Source of the DNA: Rhodobacteraceae bacterium UBA6273
Lineage (GTDB): Bacteria > Pseudomonadota > Alphaproteobacteria > Rhodobacterales > Rhodobacteraceae
Reading direction: 5' to 3'
NCBI GenBank assembly: GCA_002440625.1
Contig: DJUV01000230.1
Span: forward strand, 1 to 6,624
DNA: 6,624 nt
In this document: piece by piece, positions 5,657-6,624 of the stretch
Layout: every line of letters begins with the position of its first letter
Position numbering within the stretch: position 1 is the stretch's first letter
The notes under the pieces: generated by a model
Databases searched by the model: none
Told to the model about the DNA's origin: nothing
What the model saw: the letters and a program-made list of their open reading frames with translations, nothing else
Translations under genes and position numbers: made by a program

Positions 5657-6154
5657 CTACGTCAGGTCCATTTCCATGAAGATGACGCGGCCCAAGTAGT
5701 GTTCGGGGAAGCCTTCAGGGGCTGCCACGTCCCGGAATCCTGCGGCGCGGTAGATTTTGTGCGCCCCTGTCATTGTATGATAGCTGTCCAGGACAATGCG
5801 CTTGCGTCCTTGCGCGCGCGCCACCTCAAGCAGGTTCTGCACGAGTTTGGACCCAATGCCGTTTCCCCGCTGATCAGGACGAACATACATCCGCTTAAGT
5901 TCAACCGTGTCTTGATCCAACTGACGAAATGCAACGCATCCCAAAGATCTGTCGTCGTTCGTAGCCAAAAGAAAGCTGCCCGTTGGCGGAGCGTACTTTC
6001 CGGGAAGGCCGTCCAGTTCTGCTTCCAGATCGTTGAAGGTGGGGGCGGTTTGCGCATCCGGGTCCTGCGTGTTCGCCCAGGCAACAAACTCAAGCACGAG
6101 TCCCTTGACGGCAGCGCATTCGTCTGAGGTCGATATCTGCCTGATCCTGAGCAT
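5657..6154 (-). CDS. GNAT-family N-acetyltransferase
   Basis: The 165-residue protein has the Gcn5-related acetyltransferase fold, which transfers an acetyl group from acetyl-CoA to an amine. The acetyl-CoA pyrophosphate loop is clear: VRPDQRGNGIG at 91-101 (the Q/R-x-x-G-x-G/A signature), preceded by the beta-strand LKRMYV (86-91). Motif B follows as YRAAGF (135-140). The N-terminus MLRIRQISTSDE is typical of a GNAT start. The substrate cannot be predicted. The start at 6154 is supported by this N-terminus, but the upstream purine-rich GAGAGG is about 18 nt away, so translation initiation may be weak. It lies on the opposite strand between rpsO and pnp and converges on rpsO. Base composition is lower than its neighbours: two 60-nt lines inside it (5881-5940 and 5941-6000) are 45% and 53% GC by hand count, against 78% for 2221-2280 in the methyltransferase gene. 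Transfer is a plausible explanation. Confidence 0.9.
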   Translation of the reverse strand: MLRIRQISTSDECAAVKGLVLEFVAWANTQDPDAQTAPTFNDLEAELDGLPGKYAPPTGSFLLATNDDRSLGCVAFRQLDQDTVELKRMYVRPDQRGNGIGSKLVQNLLEVARAQGRKRIVLDSYHTMTGAHKIYRAAGFRDVAAPEGFPEHYLGRVIFMEMDLT

Positions 6155-6184
6155 TCTGCAAATACGCCTCTCGCGGTTTGGCGG

Positions 6185-6212
6185 AGGTTAGCCGGTTTTC
6201 CCGGGATTGCAA
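6185..6212 (-). promoter_or_regulatory. Possible promoter of the acetyltransferase gene
   Basis: On the - strand, TTGCAA (6212-6207) followed after 16 nt by TAACCT (6190-6185) is a weak match to -35 (4 of 6) and -10 (3 of 6) sigma-70 hexamers. It lies about 30 nt before the start codon at 6154. In high-GC alphaproteobacteria such matches are only suggestive. Confidence 0.2.
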
Positions 6213-6371
6213 CGAACTCGCTCCTCGCTTCGCTTGGCAGTCTTGCACAACTCCCTCCTTCCCAACCGCCCCCTTTTCCTGTATGGCCCCCGTCCATCTG
6301 TGACGTGAGCCCATGCCCCCGGGCGCATGCGAAGGATTGGGGGCGGCGGCAATGGGGCCGCCATTTCAGAT

Positions 6372-6403
6372 GGGAGACACGGGATACGCCCGTGGGTGCT
6401 CCC
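6372..6403 (+). promoter_or_regulatory. Leader hairpin abutting the pnp ribosome binding site
   Basis: An inner perfect 6-bp stem pairs CACGGG (6378-6383) with CCCGTG (6389-6394) around the loop ATACG. An outer 5-bp stem pairs GGGAG (6372-6376) with CTCCC (6399-6403), separated from the inner stem by an asymmetric internal loop (A on one side, GGTG on the other). The hairpin ends one base before the ribosome binding site GAGAGGA (6404-6410). In E. coli, pnp mRNA has a leader stem-loop cut by RNase III, after which PNPase represses its own synthesis, so this hairpin is a candidate for a similar control. The structure is seen in sequence, while the function is inferred. Confidence 0.5.
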
Positions 6404-6418
6404 GAGAGGAAACGATAG

Positions 6419-6624
6419 ATGTTCAACGTAACCAAGAAATCGATCCAGTGGGGCCATGAAACGCTCACGCTGGAAACAGGGAAAGTCGCCCGCCAGGCCG
6501 ACGGTTCGGTCATTGCCACGCTGGGCGAAACCAGCGTCATGGCCAACGTGACCTTTGCCAAGGCACCGAAGCCGGGCCAGGACTTCTTCCCGCTGACCGT
6601 GCATTACCAGGAAAAGACCTACGC
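6419..6624 (+). CDS. pnp: Polyribonucleotide nucleotidyltransferase (PNPase), 5' part
   Basis: The first 68 codons plus two bases are present; the gene is cut by the right edge. PNPase is the phosphorolytic 3'-to-5' exoribonuclease of mRNA decay, a trimer and degradosome partner of about 700 residues. The visible part is the start of the first RNase PH domain: [20 protein letters not shown] (1-20), [11 protein letters not shown] (21-31), [14 protein letters not shown] (35-48), then [11 protein letters not shown] (56-66), all typical PNPase N-terminal blocks. ATG 6419 follows GAGAGGA at 6404-6410, and the N-terminus matches family starts. There is no stop in frame. The catalytic core and the KH and S1 domains lie outside the window. 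Confidence 0.96.
   Translation, partial: MFNVTKKSIQWGHETLTLETGKVARQADGSVIATLGETSVMANVTFAKAPKPGQDFFPLTVHYQEKTY

Larger units (their letters stand above)
6155..6418. other. 264-nt intergenic region between the GNAT gene and pnp
   Basis: No coding region is convincing here. The left part must hold the - strand promoter of the acetyltransferase gene. The middle (6241-6300) is a pyrimidine-rich + strand stretch with no recognised motif. The right part is rich in potential helices: CATGC (6312-6316) with GCATG (6325-6329), GGCGGC (6342-6347) with GCCGCC (6357-6362), and the longer hairpin at 6372-6403 next to the pnp start. AATGG (6351-6355) can also pair with CCATT (6361-6365), a competing alternative to the GGCGGC helix. 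I could not place a + strand promoter for pnp with confidence. Confidence 0.6.

Noticed and set aside
5561..6127. A 188-codon + strand frame opposite the acetyltransferase gene
   Set aside because: It overlaps the rpsO terminator and is antisense to a protein with a clear acetyl-CoA binding motif. It has no recognisable domain.

Overview
The window looks like chromosomal DNA from a GC-rich alphaproteobacterium, most likely Rhodobacteraceae. That is an inference from the strong G/C bias at third codon positions, the tightly packed gene order, the short RTX protein with an N-terminal hydrophobic segment, and the style of the rpsO and pnp genes. No marker fixes the genus. Almost everything reads on the + strand. 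Eight complete genes and one gene cut by the right edge account for about 90% of the sequence. The one clear - strand gene is an acetyltransferase.

Region 1 (1-1295): a perfect GC-rich inverted repeat is followed by msrC, a free methionine-(R)-sulfoxide reductase of the GAF fold. An overlapping gene then encodes a protein made of two tandem GFA/CENP-V zinc-binding domains. Region 2 (1358-4073) is a compact run that is probably one operon: a LysE/RhtB-type exporter, a zinc-dependent homocysteine S-methyltransferase-like protein 3 nt later, the pseudouridine synthase RluA, and a DUF1643 protein whose GTG start overlaps the rluA stop. Methionine chemistry recurs (msrC and the methyltransferase, with an amino-acid exporter between them), but a joint pathway is only a suggestion.

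Region 3 (4074-5144) has a 123-nt intergenic stretch with a CtrA-like site, then a 315-residue acidic RTX protein with 14 in-register nonapeptide repeats. Region 4 (5145-6624) is the rpsO-pnp locus. rpsO (S15) has a leader able to form a small pseudoknot-like fold and is followed by a strong intrinsic terminator. The usual rpsO-pnp pair is split by a lower-GC, oppositely oriented GNAT acetyltransferase gene. pnp begins at 6419 behind a leader hairpin that ends exactly at its ribosome binding site, and it runs off the window.

I see no CRISPR array, tRNA, rRNA, insertion sequence, phage gene or defence system. The window is mainly housekeeping DNA. The best leads are the split rpsO-pnp locus, the two candidate RNA leaders, the N-terminally hydrophobic RTX protein and the translationally coupled DUF1643 gene.
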